Origin: Cellulophaga lytica DSM 7489
GTDB lineage: Bacteria > Bacteroidota > Bacteroidia > Flavobacteriales > Flavobacteriaceae
NCBI RefSeq assembly: GCF_000190595.1
Contig: NC_015167.1
Coordinates: forward strand, 2,221,501 to 2,285,500
Direction of reading: 5' to 3'
Length of the DNA: 64,000 nt
A program made the position numbers and the translations under genes. Shown piece by piece: positions 26,186 through 34,458 of this stretch. The first letter of the stretch is position 1; the number at the start of each line of letters is the position of its first letter. The notes under the pieces were generated by a model, which had not been told where the DNA came from, did no database searches, and was given only the letters and a program-made list of their open reading frames with translations.

Positions 26186-26755
26186 GTGAAAATTATTAAA
26201 CTTTACAAAAACGAGAATACCCTTATAAAAAAAGCCGCTGCTGCAGACAGGGATGCTCAAGAGCGCTTGTATAATAAATATGCTCCAAAAATGTTAAGCG
26301 TTTGCAGGCAATATATAAAAGACCTGCAATTTGCAGAGGATGTTATGGTATGTGCTTTTTTAAAAGTATTTAAGTATTTAGACACTTTTAAGTTTGAGGG
26401 TAGTTTTGAAGGATGGGTTCGTAAAATTATGGTTAGGGAGTGTATAACTTACTTGCGTAAAAAACAGCATATTGTTTTTGATGATGAAGTATATGAGCGT
26501 TCTGCACCTAAACATATAACTAGTACGCCAGATTTAGATGTAGAGCAAGTACAGTTATTAATAGATGCTTTACCAGAAGGTTATAAAATAGTATTTGTAA
26601 TGTATGCTATTGAGGGATACAAACATTTTGAAATTGCAGAGCAATTGGGTATTTCAGAAAATACATCAAGATCTCAGTTGTTTAAAGCTAGAAAAATGTT
26701 GCAAGAAAAATTAGAAAAAATAAAGACAACAGATTCAGTTACAATAGAATCTTAA
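26186..26755 (+). CDS. ECF-type RNA polymerase sigma factor
   Basis: 189 residues with regions 2 (DAQERLYNKYAPKMLSVCRQY, FAEDVMVCAFLKVF, FEGWVRKIMVRECI) and 4 (LPEGYKIVFVMYAIEGYKHFEIAEQLGIS, then SRSQLFKARKML) but none of regions 1 or 3, as in ECF factors. The start is GTG at 26186. It leads a three-gene set with a single-pass membrane protein, likely the anti-sigma factor, and an outer-membrane protein, a common flavobacterial envelope-stress arrangement. The inducing signal is not evident. Confidence 0.9.
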   Translation: MKIIKLYKNENTLIKKAAAADRDAQERLYNKYAPKMLSVCRQYIKDLQFAEDVMVCAFLKVFKYLDTFKFEGSFEGWVRKIMVRECITYLRKKQHIVFDDEVYERSAPKHITSTPDLDVEQVQLLIDALPEGYKIVFVMYAIEGYKHFEIAEQLGISENTSRSQLFKARKMLQEKLEKIKTTDSVTIES

Positions 26756-26768
26756 AAAAAATAGTACA

Positions 26769-27524
26769 ATGGCACCTTTAAAATTTGAAGAACATTTAAA
26801 AGATAAGCTAAAAGATAGGGAAATTACCCCATCTAGCAATGCGTGGTCCAAAGTTGCTGCGGGTTTGGAGAGTCAACCAATTAATAAAAAAAATAAAAAG
26901 CCAGCATATTTTGCTATTGCTGCTTGTTTAGTTGGTTTGTTAATAGCATCGGTTTGGTTTTTTAACACTGCAGAACCAATTAATAATTCTCCTCAAGTTG
27001 TAGACACAGATAAAGTAGATGATAGTAAAAAATCAATTTTAAAAACAAATACAATTTTTAAAGAAGAAAATACTACTGTTGTGGCATCTAAAGAAGTAAC
27101 TATAAAAGAAGAGAAAAACACTGTAATTAAACAGGAAGCAAAAATTAATACTCCAGAAAATCAATTTAAAAGACCAGAGCAGACAAAAATTGCTGCATAT
27201 GAAAAAACGAATAAACAATTAAAAATTAACCAGCCAGAGAAAACAATTATAGATACCAAACTAAATGTTGTAATGGAGAAACTAGCCTTGCTAGAGGAAA
27301 ATAATATTGCAGTTACAGATGCAGAAGTAGACTCTTTACTACGTAATGCACAACAAGAAATTTTAGCAGAAAAAGCAATTAAAGCAGGTATGTCTGTAGA
27401 CGCTATGGCCTTGTTAATAGAAGCAGAAAGTGAATTAGATGTAAGTTTTAGAGATAAAATTTTTGACAATCTAAAAAGGCGTTACCTCAAATTAAAAACT
27501 GCAGTAGCTGCACGTACTAACTAA
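26769..27524 (+). CDS. Single-pass membrane protein, probable anti-sigma factor
   Basis: 251 residues. A short cytoplasmic N-terminus (about 1-44, with LKDREITPSSNAWSKVAAGLES) precedes one transmembrane helix (about 45-65, YFAIAACLVGLLIASVWFF), then a Lys/Glu/Asn-rich periplasmic region of about 185 residues with predicted helices. There is no zinc motif of the ZAS type. Position 13 bp after the ECF sigma gene and topology suggest it holds the sigma factor at the membrane. The N-terminal 'P-x-x-x-x-W-x-K' pattern is frequent in such proteins of Bacteroidota. Direct evidence of binding is lacking. Confidence 0.65.
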   Translation: MAPLKFEEHLKDKLKDREITPSSNAWSKVAAGLESQPINKKNKKPAYFAIAACLVGLLIASVWFFNTAEPINNSPQVVDTDKVDDSKKSILKTNTIFKEENTTVVASKEVTIKEEKNTVIKQEAKINTPENQFKRPEQTKIAAYEKTNKQLKINQPEKTIIDTKLNVVMEKLALLEENNIAVTDAEVDSLLRNAQQEILAEKAIKAGMSVDAMALLIEAESELDVSFRDKIFDNLKRRYLKLKTAVAARTN

Positions 27525-27624
27525 CAAATAAACATTCATCAATCAGAGTTTTATATTTTCTTCTGGTGTATTGTATCTGCAATATGCTAGGGGAATAATA
27601 AAACACATCTAAAATTTAATTATT

Positions 27625-28689
27625 ATGAAAAAAACTACACACTACATTTTATTAATTATAACGGTTTTTTGTGTGCAACTAACATTTGCTCAAGAACAAA
27701 TTAAATCTAAAATTGATCTTTTATTAAAAGAAAAAGAACAAATTAGATTGTATGAAAAAGAGGCGCTAAAAACAGAAATAGAGGCTATAACTAAGCGTTT
27801 AGAGAAGAATGAAATAACAGCACAACAAGCGCAAAATTTAAAAACTGAGGCAGCAAAAAATAGAGCTTTAAACATAGAGAATAGGGTTGCTATTATTGAT
27901 AATAAAATATCATTATTAGAGCGTAATGGTACAGATAAGCTTGCTAGGTTAGATTCTTTACCAGGTAAAGTAGAGGTAGATGTTTTTGACATAAAATTTA
28001 ACGACAAATCTATTTTTTATAGTGAAACAAAAAAACAAGAAGTTAAATACGATATTAGAACCGTGTCTGAACTTGTTTTGGCTGTTGGGTTAAATAATGC
28101 AATTATAGACGGACAATCTTTAGATGATTCTCCATATAAAATAGGAGGTAGTCGTTTTTTTGAAATGGGAATTAATTGGAGAACTAGATTGTTTAAAAAC
28201 TCTAATGCAGTGCGTCTAAATTATGGTTTTTCGTTTCAATTTAATGGTCTTAAAGTAGATGATAACTTATACTTTGTAGAAAACGGAAACCAAACGGAGT
28301 TACAGGACTTTGAGTATGATTTAGACAAAGCAAAACTTAGAATGGATAACCTAGTATTTCCTGTGCATTTTGAGTTTGGACCATCTAGAAAAGAAGAAAC
28401 GGAAGAAAAAATGCGTTATTATATAGATAACAAGTTTAGAATAGGTATAGGTGCCTATGGAGGATTTAATATTGGTACTCGTCAAAAGCTAAAATACAAA
28501 GAGAATGGTAAAAAAGTTAAAGATAAGTTTAAAAGAGACTACAATACATCAGACCTTATATACGGTTTAAGTGCATATGCAGGTTTTGGAGATACAACAT
28601 TATATGTTAAGTATGATCTTAGTCCTATTTTTAAAGATGCCTTAGTAGATCAGCATAATATTTCAGTAGGCTTACGTTTTGATTTATAA
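27625..28689 (+). CDS. Outer-membrane beta-barrel protein with N-terminal coiled coil
   Basis: 354 residues. Signal peptide MKKTTHYILLIITVFCVQLTFAQ, then a Lys/Glu-rich helical stretch (about 24-105) likely to form a coiled coil, then alternating strands with Tyr/Phe girdles and the C-terminal ending VGLRFDL, typical of a beta-barrel of the porin-like outer-membrane beta-barrel families. It follows the sigma and anti-sigma genes, so it may be a target or a sensor of that system. The 100-bp gap before it holds no clear promoter of the housekeeping type. A strong terminator follows. Confidence 0.7.
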   Translation: MKKTTHYILLIITVFCVQLTFAQEQIKSKIDLLLKEKEQIRLYEKEALKTEIEAITKRLEKNEITAQQAQNLKTEAAKNRALNIENRVAIIDNKISLLERNGTDKLARLDSLPGKVEVDVFDIKFNDKSIFYSETKKQEVKYDIRTVSELVLAVGLNNAIIDGQSLDDSPYKIGGSRFFEMGINWRTRLFKNSNAVRLNYGFSFQFNGLKVDDNLYFVENGNQTELQDFEYDLDKAKLRMDNLVFPVHFEFGPSRKEETEEKMRYYIDNKFRIGIGAYGGFNIGTRQKLKYKENGKKVKDKFKRDYNTSDLIYGLSAYAGFGDTTLYVKYDLSPIFKDALVDQHNISVGLRFDL

Positions 28690-28710
28690 TAGCGTATTAG
28701 AAAAATATAA

Positions 28711-28743
28711 AAATCCTAAGCAATTTAGCTTAGGATTTTTTTT
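28711..28743 (+). terminator. Terminator of the ECF operon
   Basis: AAATCCTAAGC (28711-28721) pairs perfectly with GCTTAGGATTT (28728-28738), loop of 6, then a T-run to 28743. Confidence 0.88.
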
Positions 28744-28762
28744 GTTCTTGGATTTTTAAATG

Positions 28763-28817
28763 AAGAATCCTGAGCTAGTAAAAACTACGGAGACAATTTA
28801 AACTAGTCAAGATTCTT
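28763..28817 (-). other. Nested inverted repeat in the 3' region of the membrane-protein gene
   Basis: AAGAATC (28763-28769) pairs with GATTCTT (28811-28817), and inside it CTAGT (28775-28779) with ACTAG (28802-28806). The loop is A-rich and there is no T-run. It could be a structured 3' UTR of the gene ending at 28854 or a remnant of a repeat. Confidence 0.4.
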
Positions 28818-28853
28818 GCCCTTATCAACCAAATAAGTATTGTGTGTTTTTTA

Positions 28854-29279
28854 TTAGGATACTACAAATAAAAATGAAGATACAATCATCCAAGCGCCAA
28901 GTATAAGGCCAATTAAACCTAATTTCCCTTGCTTAGGAGCAATTTTAGCTCTCATCTCTTCGGCTTTAGCCTTTGCTGCTTCATTTTTAGATAATACATA
29001 CTTGTTAATTAGTCCGTACCCTAACATAAAGCCCAAAGCAGCAGTAACAATGTTACCTACTAAATATGTTATCCATAAGATAGGCCAAGTGCTTAACCAT
29101 CCAATAGTTAAAATAGCACTAACAATTCCCCAAATCCCCCAAAAACAAAATACCATTCCTATCCAACCTTGGTAAGGTTCAATTTTTTCTAGTAGCTCTT
29201 TGGCATTTGGTTTTTTAGATAATAATAAAGACGGTACAGCTAAAATGCTTAATAATATTAAAGAAATTCCCCAGCTCAT
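28854..29279 (-). CDS. Small multi-pass membrane protein of unknown function
   Basis: 141 residues with about four transmembrane helices: residues about 3-20, 38-60 ([18 protein letters not shown]), 64-92 and 120-140. A charged cytoplasmic or periplasmic loop ([21 protein letters not shown]) separates helices 3 and 4. The first helix is followed by [19 protein letters not shown] do not recognise the family. It is a single gene with its own regulatory module (29331-29402), shared with the LipL32-family gene, a lipoprotein and the histidine kinase, so it is probably part of an envelope response. Confidence 0.65.
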   Translation of the reverse strand: MSWGISLILLSILAVPSLLLSKKPNAKELLEKIEPYQGWIGMVFCFWGIWGIVSAILTIGWLSTWPILWITYLVGNIVTAALGFMLGYGLINKYVLSKNEAAKAKAEEMRAKIAPKQGKLGLIGLILGAWMIVSSFLFVVS

Positions 29280-29330
29280 AATTTTTAATTTTTTTTTAGA
29301 TTAATATTGGTTTATTTAATTTTGATGTTA

Positions 29331-29402
29331 CAAAGGTGCGGCCATTATAGAGTTTAAATTACCCTTAGACTAGCTAAAATGCTTACCCTGAAAACAGGGG
29401 TA
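29331..29402 (-). promoter_or_regulatory. CCCTG-N4-CAGGG promoter module, site 2 (membrane protein)
   Basis: CCCTG, AAAA, CAGGGG (29386-29400 on plus) is centred 54.5 bp from the -7 element CACCTTTG (minus; 29331-29338). The second block is at 29360-29379 (plus: TACCCTTAGACTAGCTAAAA), and TAATGGC precedes the -7 box. The gene starts at 29279, giving a leader of about 46 nt. Confidence 0.72.
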
Positions 29403-29488
29403 GTTGTTATAGCACTTATTTTAGATTAGTTTATTTTTTTGATATTTAGTTCATTATATTTACCCTCTTATTTAAAAATTACTAAAAT

Positions 29489-31462
29489 TTGATTTCTAAA
29501 TCTACTATAGACCAAGTTTATGAAACTGCTCGTTTAGAGGAGGTTATTGGCGATTTTGTTCAGTTAAAAAAATCTGGAACCAACTTTAAAGGTTTAAGTC
29601 CGTTTACAGATGAGCGTTCACCAAGTTTTATGGTGTCTCCTGTTAAACAAATCTGGAAAGATTTTAGTAGTGGTAAAGGAGGTAATGTAGTTGCTTTTTT
29701 AATGGAGCATGAACACTTTACTTATCCAGAGGCTATAAAATACTTGGCTAAAAAGTATAATATAGAAATAGAAGAAACCGAACGTACAGACGAACAAAAA
29801 GAGCAAGCTAATGAAAAAGAGAGTATGTACTTGGTGTCTGAGTATGCTCAAAAATATTTTTCTGAAGTATTGTGGGAACGTGAGTTGGGTAAGGCTATTG
29901 GTTTAAGTTACTTTAAAGAACGGGGCTTTACAGATGAAACAATTAAAAAATTTAGCCTTGGTTATTGTTTAGATCAATGGGACTCTTTTACAAACACTGC
30001 CTTAGATAAAGGGTATAAGTTAGAGTATCTAGAAAAAACAGGTTTAACAATAGTTAAGAAACAAGAAGGACAAGAGGTTAGAAAATTTGATAGATTTAAA
30101 GGTCGTGTAATGTTTCCTATACAGTCTATGAGTGGTAGAGTGTTAGGTTTTGGTGGTCGTATTTTAACTAATGATAAAAAAGCAGCTAAATACTTAAATT
30201 CTCCAGAGAGTGATATTTACCATAAAAGTAAAGTGCTTTATGGTATTTACCACGCTAAACAGGCTATAGCTAAAGAAGATAACTGTTATTTGGTAGAAGG
30301 GTATACAGATGTTATACAGTTTCATCAAAGAGGTATACACAATGTTGTTGCTTCTAGTGGTACCGCACTTACACCAGACCAAATTAGACTTGTAAATAGG
30401 TTAACTAAAAACATAACTGTTTTGTTTGATGGTGATGCAGCTGGTTTGCGTGCCTCATTACGTGGTATAGATTTAATTTTAGAACAAGGTATGAATGTTA
30501 GGGTTTGTACTTTTCCTGAAGGTGAAGACCCAGACAGTTTTTCTAAAAACAATTCTTTAGAAGAAGTTCATCAATATTTAGAAAGTAATTCTAAAGATTT
30601 TATACAGTTTAAAGCTTCTTTATTAATAAAAGAAACTGCCAATGACCCAATAAAAAAAGCAGAAACAGTACGCGATATTGTAAATAGTATTTCTAAGATA
30701 CCAGACCGTATTAAAAAGGAAATTTACATACAAGAGTGTGCGCAGTTAATGAATATTTCAGAATCTGTACTTTTTAACACGCTTGCGCAGATAGGTAAAA
30801 AGGAGATTGCAGACGAGGTTAAAAAACAAAAAGAAGAGCAAAAACCTTTTCAGGTTGTAAAAAATAAAGTTGTACAAGAGAAGTTAGATGTTCAATATGT
30901 TTTAGAAAAAAAGATAATAGAATTGCTTTTGCTTTACGGAGACACTACTCAGCAGTTTGATGATTTGTTGCTTAAAGAAGATGATAAGGGAGACCTTATT
31001 TTAGAAAAAGAAACTGTAGAGGCGCGTGTTTTTGAAAAAATTTACCTGGATTTACAAGAGGATGAAATAGAACTTACCAATGCAAAGTTTAGAGATATAT
31101 ATTACAAACTTATAGAAGACTTAAATGAAAAAGAGCATTTTGAGGCAAATAAGTTTATTGGTGGTTTAGATCAAGATTTAGTCTCCGAAATTTCTTCAAT
31201 TTTAATGGAAGAAGAAAAATACATTTTACATGAATGGGAACGTAAAGAAATATATCCAAAAGAAAAGTCTGTAAGTATAGGTCAGTTGGTAAGTGAAACC
31301 ATACTAACGTTACGTTGCTATTTAATAAAAAAGAGAATAGGGGAGTTACAAGAAAAAACTCAGGATCCAAGTCTAGATAATTCAGAAATTTTGCAAGAAA
31401 TAATGAATTATCTAAACTTAAACTCTTTATTGGGTAAAAAATTAGCTAGGGTGCTCTCTTAA
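29489..31462 (+). CDS. dnaG: DNA primase
   Basis: 657 residues. It has the N-terminal region, the catalytic core with TOPRIM motifs (YLVEGYTDVIQFHQ and LFDGDAAGLRASL) and a C-terminal helicase-interacting part. The zinc-ribbon framework is kept (NFKGLSPFTDERSPSFMVSP and KQIWKDFSSGKGGN), but all four metal ligands are replaced: Ser37, Thr40, Asp58 and Ser61 stand where C, H, C and C are expected. As I recall this is usual in flavobacterial primases, so it is not a sequencing artefact. The TTG at 29489 gives the normal N-terminus MISKSTIDQV. Confidence 0.93.
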   Translation: MISKSTIDQVYETARLEEVIGDFVQLKKSGTNFKGLSPFTDERSPSFMVSPVKQIWKDFSSGKGGNVVAFLMEHEHFTYPEAIKYLAKKYNIEIEETERTDEQKEQANEKESMYLVSEYAQKYFSEVLWERELGKAIGLSYFKERGFTDETIKKFSLGYCLDQWDSFTNTALDKGYKLEYLEKTGLTIVKKQEGQEVRKFDRFKGRVMFPIQSMSGRVLGFGGRILTNDKKAAKYLNSPESDIYHKSKVLYGIYHAKQAIAKEDNCYLVEGYTDVIQFHQRGIHNVVASSGTALTPDQIRLVNRLTKNITVLFDGDAAGLRASLRGIDLILEQGMNVRVCTFPEGEDPDSFSKNNSLEEVHQYLESNSKDFIQFKASLLIKETANDPIKKAETVRDIVNSISKIPDRIKKEIYIQECAQLMNISESVLFNTLAQIGKKEIADEVKKQKEEQKPFQVVKNKVVQEKLDVQYVLEKKIIELLLLYGDTTQQFDDLLLKEDDKGDLILEKETVEARVFEKIYLDLQEDEIELTNAKFRDIYYKLIEDLNEKEHFEANKFIGGLDQDLVSEISSILMEEEKYILHEWERKEIYPKEKSVSIGQLVSETILTLRCYLIKKRIGELQEKTQDPSLDNSEILQEIMNYLNLNSLLGKKLARVLS

Positions 31463-31487
31463 ATAATGAGTTAGCTCTTAGTTGTAT

Positions 31488-32621
31488 TTAATAGTTCTCC
31501 CACCAATTTGTGGTATTATTGGTCGTGTCTTTTACAATAATTTCATCTCCAATTTCGGGTGTAATTACATCTAGGTTTAGTTCTTTTGCCCTTGCTTTTA
31601 CACGTACAATTGGATCTGTCCAGCTATGTAAAGCTAATTTAAAGCCAGCCCAGTGTATCGGAACAATTTTTTTGGCTTGCACATCTAAGCCAGCTTGTGC
31701 GGTTTCTTCGGGCATCATATGTATATCTGCCCACATTTGGTTATATTGTCCGCATTCCATTAAGGCAATATCAAAAGGGCCGTATTTATCTCCTATTTCT
31801 TTAAAGTGCGGGGAGTAGCCACTATCTCCACTAAAGTAAATGTTATCTTGTTTAGATTGTATTACCCAAGAGCTCCAAAGTGTGCTTTGGCTGTTGTTAA
31901 GTTTACGTCCAGAGAAATGTTGTGCTGGGGTACAAACAAAAGTTAAGTTGTCTAGTTTTGTATTTTGCCACCAATCTAATTCTGTAATTTTATCTTTTGC
32001 TACGCCCCAAGCTTCTAAATGTACACCTACACCTAACGGTACATAAAAGCGTTTGGCTTTGTCTTTAATTTTTAAAATGGTTTCATAATCTAAATGATCA
32101 TAATGATCATGTGAAAACAATACAGCATCAATTTTATTAAGCTGTTCTAATGCTATAGGGAATTTAGTATTAAATCTATTTGCACCCATTAATGGATGTG
32201 GAGCAGCAACTTTACCTAACATTGGGTCTAAAAGAATGTTTTTACCTTCAATTTGTAATAGAAAAGAAGAGTGGCCATACCAAAAAAGTCGAGATTCTTT
32301 GTTGTAATTTGCAACATCAGCAGAGTCTACTGTTTTTACATTTAAGTCTTTTTTAGGTCTAGCATTAGGTACTTTAGTTGTAAAAAACTTGTAGGCTAAT
32401 GATAGTGTTTCTGTAAAACTTAAATCTTTGGGTACAGGTAAAGTGTTGTTAAACTTGTTGTTTTTGTATTGAGGAGATTCTTTATAAATTTCTTTACGCT
32501 CTTTGGTAATATCACCACCAAATGTTGGGTAAAAATTAGTAAATAAAAAATAAGATATTACTAATGTTATAAGTATAGTTACTATTGCAATCATTATTCT
32601 TTTAAATAATCTTTTTAGCAT
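31488..32621 (-). CDS. Metallo-beta-lactamase-fold hydrolase, NAPE-PLD-like
   Basis: 377 residues with an N-terminal membrane anchor (about 7-30, MIAIVTILITLVISYFLF). The metal site HxHxDH is SHDHYDHLD. GHSSFLLQIEGKNILLDP, FSGDSGY with the bridging Asp, and PIHWAGFKLALHSW are typical of the branch that includes N-acylphosphatidylethanolamine phospholipase D and UlaG-like proteins. A role in lipid or N-acyl compound hydrolysis at the periplasmic side is inferred. It is convergent with dnaG and separated from the regulator upstream by a bidirectional terminator. Confidence 0.82.
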   Translation of the reverse strand: MLKRLFKRIMIAIVTILITLVISYFLFTNFYPTFGGDITKERKEIYKESPQYKNNKFNNTLPVPKDLSFTETLSLAYKFFTTKVPNARPKKDLNVKTVDSADVANYNKESRLFWYGHSSFLLQIEGKNILLDPMLGKVAAPHPLMGANRFNTKFPIALEQLNKIDAVLFSHDHYDHLDYETILKIKDKAKRFYVPLGVGVHLEAWGVAKDKITELDWWQNTKLDNLTFVCTPAQHFSGRKLNNSQSTLWSSWVIQSKQDNIYFSGDSGYSPHFKEIGDKYGPFDIALMECGQYNQMWADIHMMPEETAQAGLDVQAKKIVPIHWAGFKLALHSWTDPIVRVKARAKELNLDVITPEIGDEIIVKDTTNNTTNWWENY

Positions 32622-32720
32622 ATTGCTAGATGTAAATTTAGTAAGCTGTAAAATTAAACAACTAATTGTATTATAGTCTGTTTGCTTTATTTTTTAGCTT
32701 AATATTAATAGTTTTAAACA

Positions 32721-32752
32721 AAAAAAAGTCAGCAATGAGCTGACTTTTTTTT
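32721..32752. terminator. Bidirectional terminator
   Basis: AGTCAGC (32727-32733) pairs with GCTGACT (32739-32745) between seven A on the left and eight T on the right. It ends the minus-strand response regulator gene. Confidence 0.88.
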
Positions 32753-32772
32753 GATAAAACATATGTTATTTC

Positions 32773-33402
32773 TTAGAAAATATCTAATGCTTTAGCTTGT
32801 TGTAATAAGTCTACCATATTATCTACGTTTAATTTTTTCATTAAACGAGCCTTGTAAGTACTAATGGTTTTTTCGTTTAAACCAAGACCTAATGCAACAT
32901 CTTTGTTTCTTTTACCGCTAGCAAGCATTTTTAAAACTTCTATTTCTCTTGTAGATAGTTTTCTAAATAATCTTCTAGGTTTTTGTGTGCCTTCATCAAA
33001 AGCTAGTCTTTGCGCTAGTTCATTAGTGATAAACATTTTACCATCACTAATTTTTTCTAGAGCCGCTACTATGTAATCTAAATCTGCGTTTTTAGATAAA
33101 TAACCTTGCGCACCAGCTCTAATAGAGCTAATAGCGTAAACATCTTCAGACTGTCCGCTGTACATAAGTACTTTAACATCTGGATGATTCTTCTTCATTT
33201 TTCTTAAACAAGCAATCCCGTTAATCTCAGGAAAATCCATCTCTAACATTAAAATATCTGGAGTTTCATTTTCCAGTTTTTCAAAAAGTTCTGATGAAGT
33301 TCTAGCAGTGCCAATAACTTTAAAGCCCGTCTCAATACTCAACATCTGCGTAATGCCCACTTGCACAACAGGGTGACTATCTGCAATAAATACTGTTTTC
33401 AT
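32773..33402 (-). CDS. LuxR/NarL-type response regulator with atypical receiver
   Basis: 209 residues: receiver domain (1-120) and a C-terminal LuxR helix-turn-helix (LSTREIEVLKMLASGKRNKDVALGLGLNEKTISTYK is the recognition region, about 147-185). The receiver has only one of the two acidic pocket residues (Asp8 followed by Ser9), and the phosphoacceptor position holds Glu54 (LMLEMDFPEING) instead of Asp. Ser82 and Lys104 are kept. Glu can mimic a phosphorylated Asp, so the protein may be constitutively active or regulated without phosphorylation. No kinase gene is adjacent. Target genes are unknown. Confidence 0.88.
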   Translation of the reverse strand: MKTVFIADSHPVVQVGITQMLSIETGFKVIGTARTSSELFEKLENETPDILMLEMDFPEINGIACLRKMKKNHPDVKVLMYSGQSEDVYAISSIRAGAQGYLSKNADLDYIVAALEKISDGKMFITNELAQRLAFDEGTQKPRRLFRKLSTREIEVLKMLASGKRNKDVALGLGLNEKTISTYKARLMKKLNVDNMVDLLQQAKALDIF

Positions 33403-33573
33403 TTTTTTTGGTTTTAATTAATTTTAAGCATAATCTGTCTTCCACAACATTAATTCTGACAGAGAATGTAAGGTTAAATTGTATGTTTGTTCAACAAAAA
33501 TGATACTTTTTTGTTAGAATTCACTATTATTTAACTTTTTTTCGTTTTACAATACGTTATCTGCGATGACTGG

Positions 33574-34362
33574 CTATTTTAAGCCATTTGGAATGTCGCA
33601 TACAGGTATTGGTTTCATTTTGTGCTGGTTAGCATTGTTTAGTTTTTTATATAATATAAAGACCTCTTGTTGTCTTCCTTTAAAATCATTTTTTGTTTTA
33701 CCCTTGTCGTCTTCTAGCATTGCCCACTCTAGCTCTGGGTATGATGCTCCTATTTGGTCTTCATCTGTTCTGTCATCTCCCCACAAACCATCTGTAGGTG
33801 CAGCATTAATAATGTCAGAATTAATACCTGTAAATTTAGCAATTTCGTATACTTCACTTTTCATTAAATCTGCAATAGGGCTAAGGTCTACTCCGCCATC
33901 TCCATACTTAGTGTAAAATCCTACGCCAAAATCTTCAACCTTGTTGCCAGTACCAGCTACCAAATAACCGTGTAATCCTGCAAAATAATACAAAGTTGTC
34001 ATTCTTAGTCTTGCTCTTGCGTTAGCTAAAGATAAAAACCTCTCTTCTTCATTAGTTACACTTGGTAGTGTGTCTATAAAGCTATCAAAAACAGGAGTTA
34101 AGTTTACTTGTTGTCTTTTTACGTTTTTAAAATTGCTTTGCAACCAATCTATATGCTTGCTGGCTCTTGTTACCTGACTCTCTGCTTGGTGTATTGGCAT
34201 TTCTAAACAAAGTAACTCTAAACCTGTTTTTGCACACAGGGTAGATGTTACAGCAGAATCAATTCCGCCAGATATACCTATTACAAATCCTTTTATGTTT
34301 GCTTTTGTAGCATAATCCTTTAGCCAATTAACAATATGGTTTGTTACTTTTTCTGTTTGCAT
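33574..34362 (-). CDS. nadE: NAD+ synthase (ammonia-dependent)
   Basis: 262 residues: a single synthetase domain without a glutaminase part. The ATP PP-loop SGGIDSAVTS, AGTGNKVEDFGVGFYTKYGDGGVDLSP and PTDGLWGDDRTDEDQIG are all standard NadE motifs. It makes NAD+ from nicotinic acid adenine dinucleotide. It is divergent from gldB, an order also known from other flavobacteria. The 96-bp gap contains a 22-bp perfect AT palindrome. Confidence 0.95.
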   Translation of the reverse strand: MQTEKVTNHIVNWLKDYATKANIKGFVIGISGGIDSAVTSTLCAKTGLELLCLEMPIHQAESQVTRASKHIDWLQSNFKNVKRQQVNLTPVFDSFIDTLPSVTNEEERFLSLANARARLRMTTLYYFAGLHGYLVAGTGNKVEDFGVGFYTKYGDGGVDLSPIADLMKSEVYEIAKFTGINSDIINAAPTDGLWGDDRTDEDQIGASYPELEWAMLEDDKGKTKNDFKGRQQEVFILYKKLNNANQHKMKPIPVCDIPNGLK

Positions 34363-34390
34363 AGAATTCCTTTATTACGTTGAAAACTGT

Positions 34391-34441
34391 TAACTTTGTA
34401 TCCTGTAAAAATAAACGCTAACATTTTAATATTAAAATGTT
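34391..34441 (+). promoter_or_regulatory. nadE-gldB divergent region: -7 element and 22-bp palindrome
   Basis: TAACTTTG (34391-34398) is a perfect -7 element for gldB; no TTG stands at ideal spacing. Downstream, AACATTTTAAT and its reverse complement form a 22-bp perfect palindrome (34420-34441), which would lie in the gldB leader. It may be an operator or an RNA hairpin. Confidence 0.45.
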
Positions 34442-34458
34442 ACTGTAATTACTTTTAA

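Noticed and set aside
26093-27566. Shared words AATCAGAG and TTCTGG upstream of the sigma gene and of the outer-membrane protein gene
   Set aside because: The spacing between the words differs (38 and 20 bp), and an 8-mer is expected about once or twice by chance in this length.
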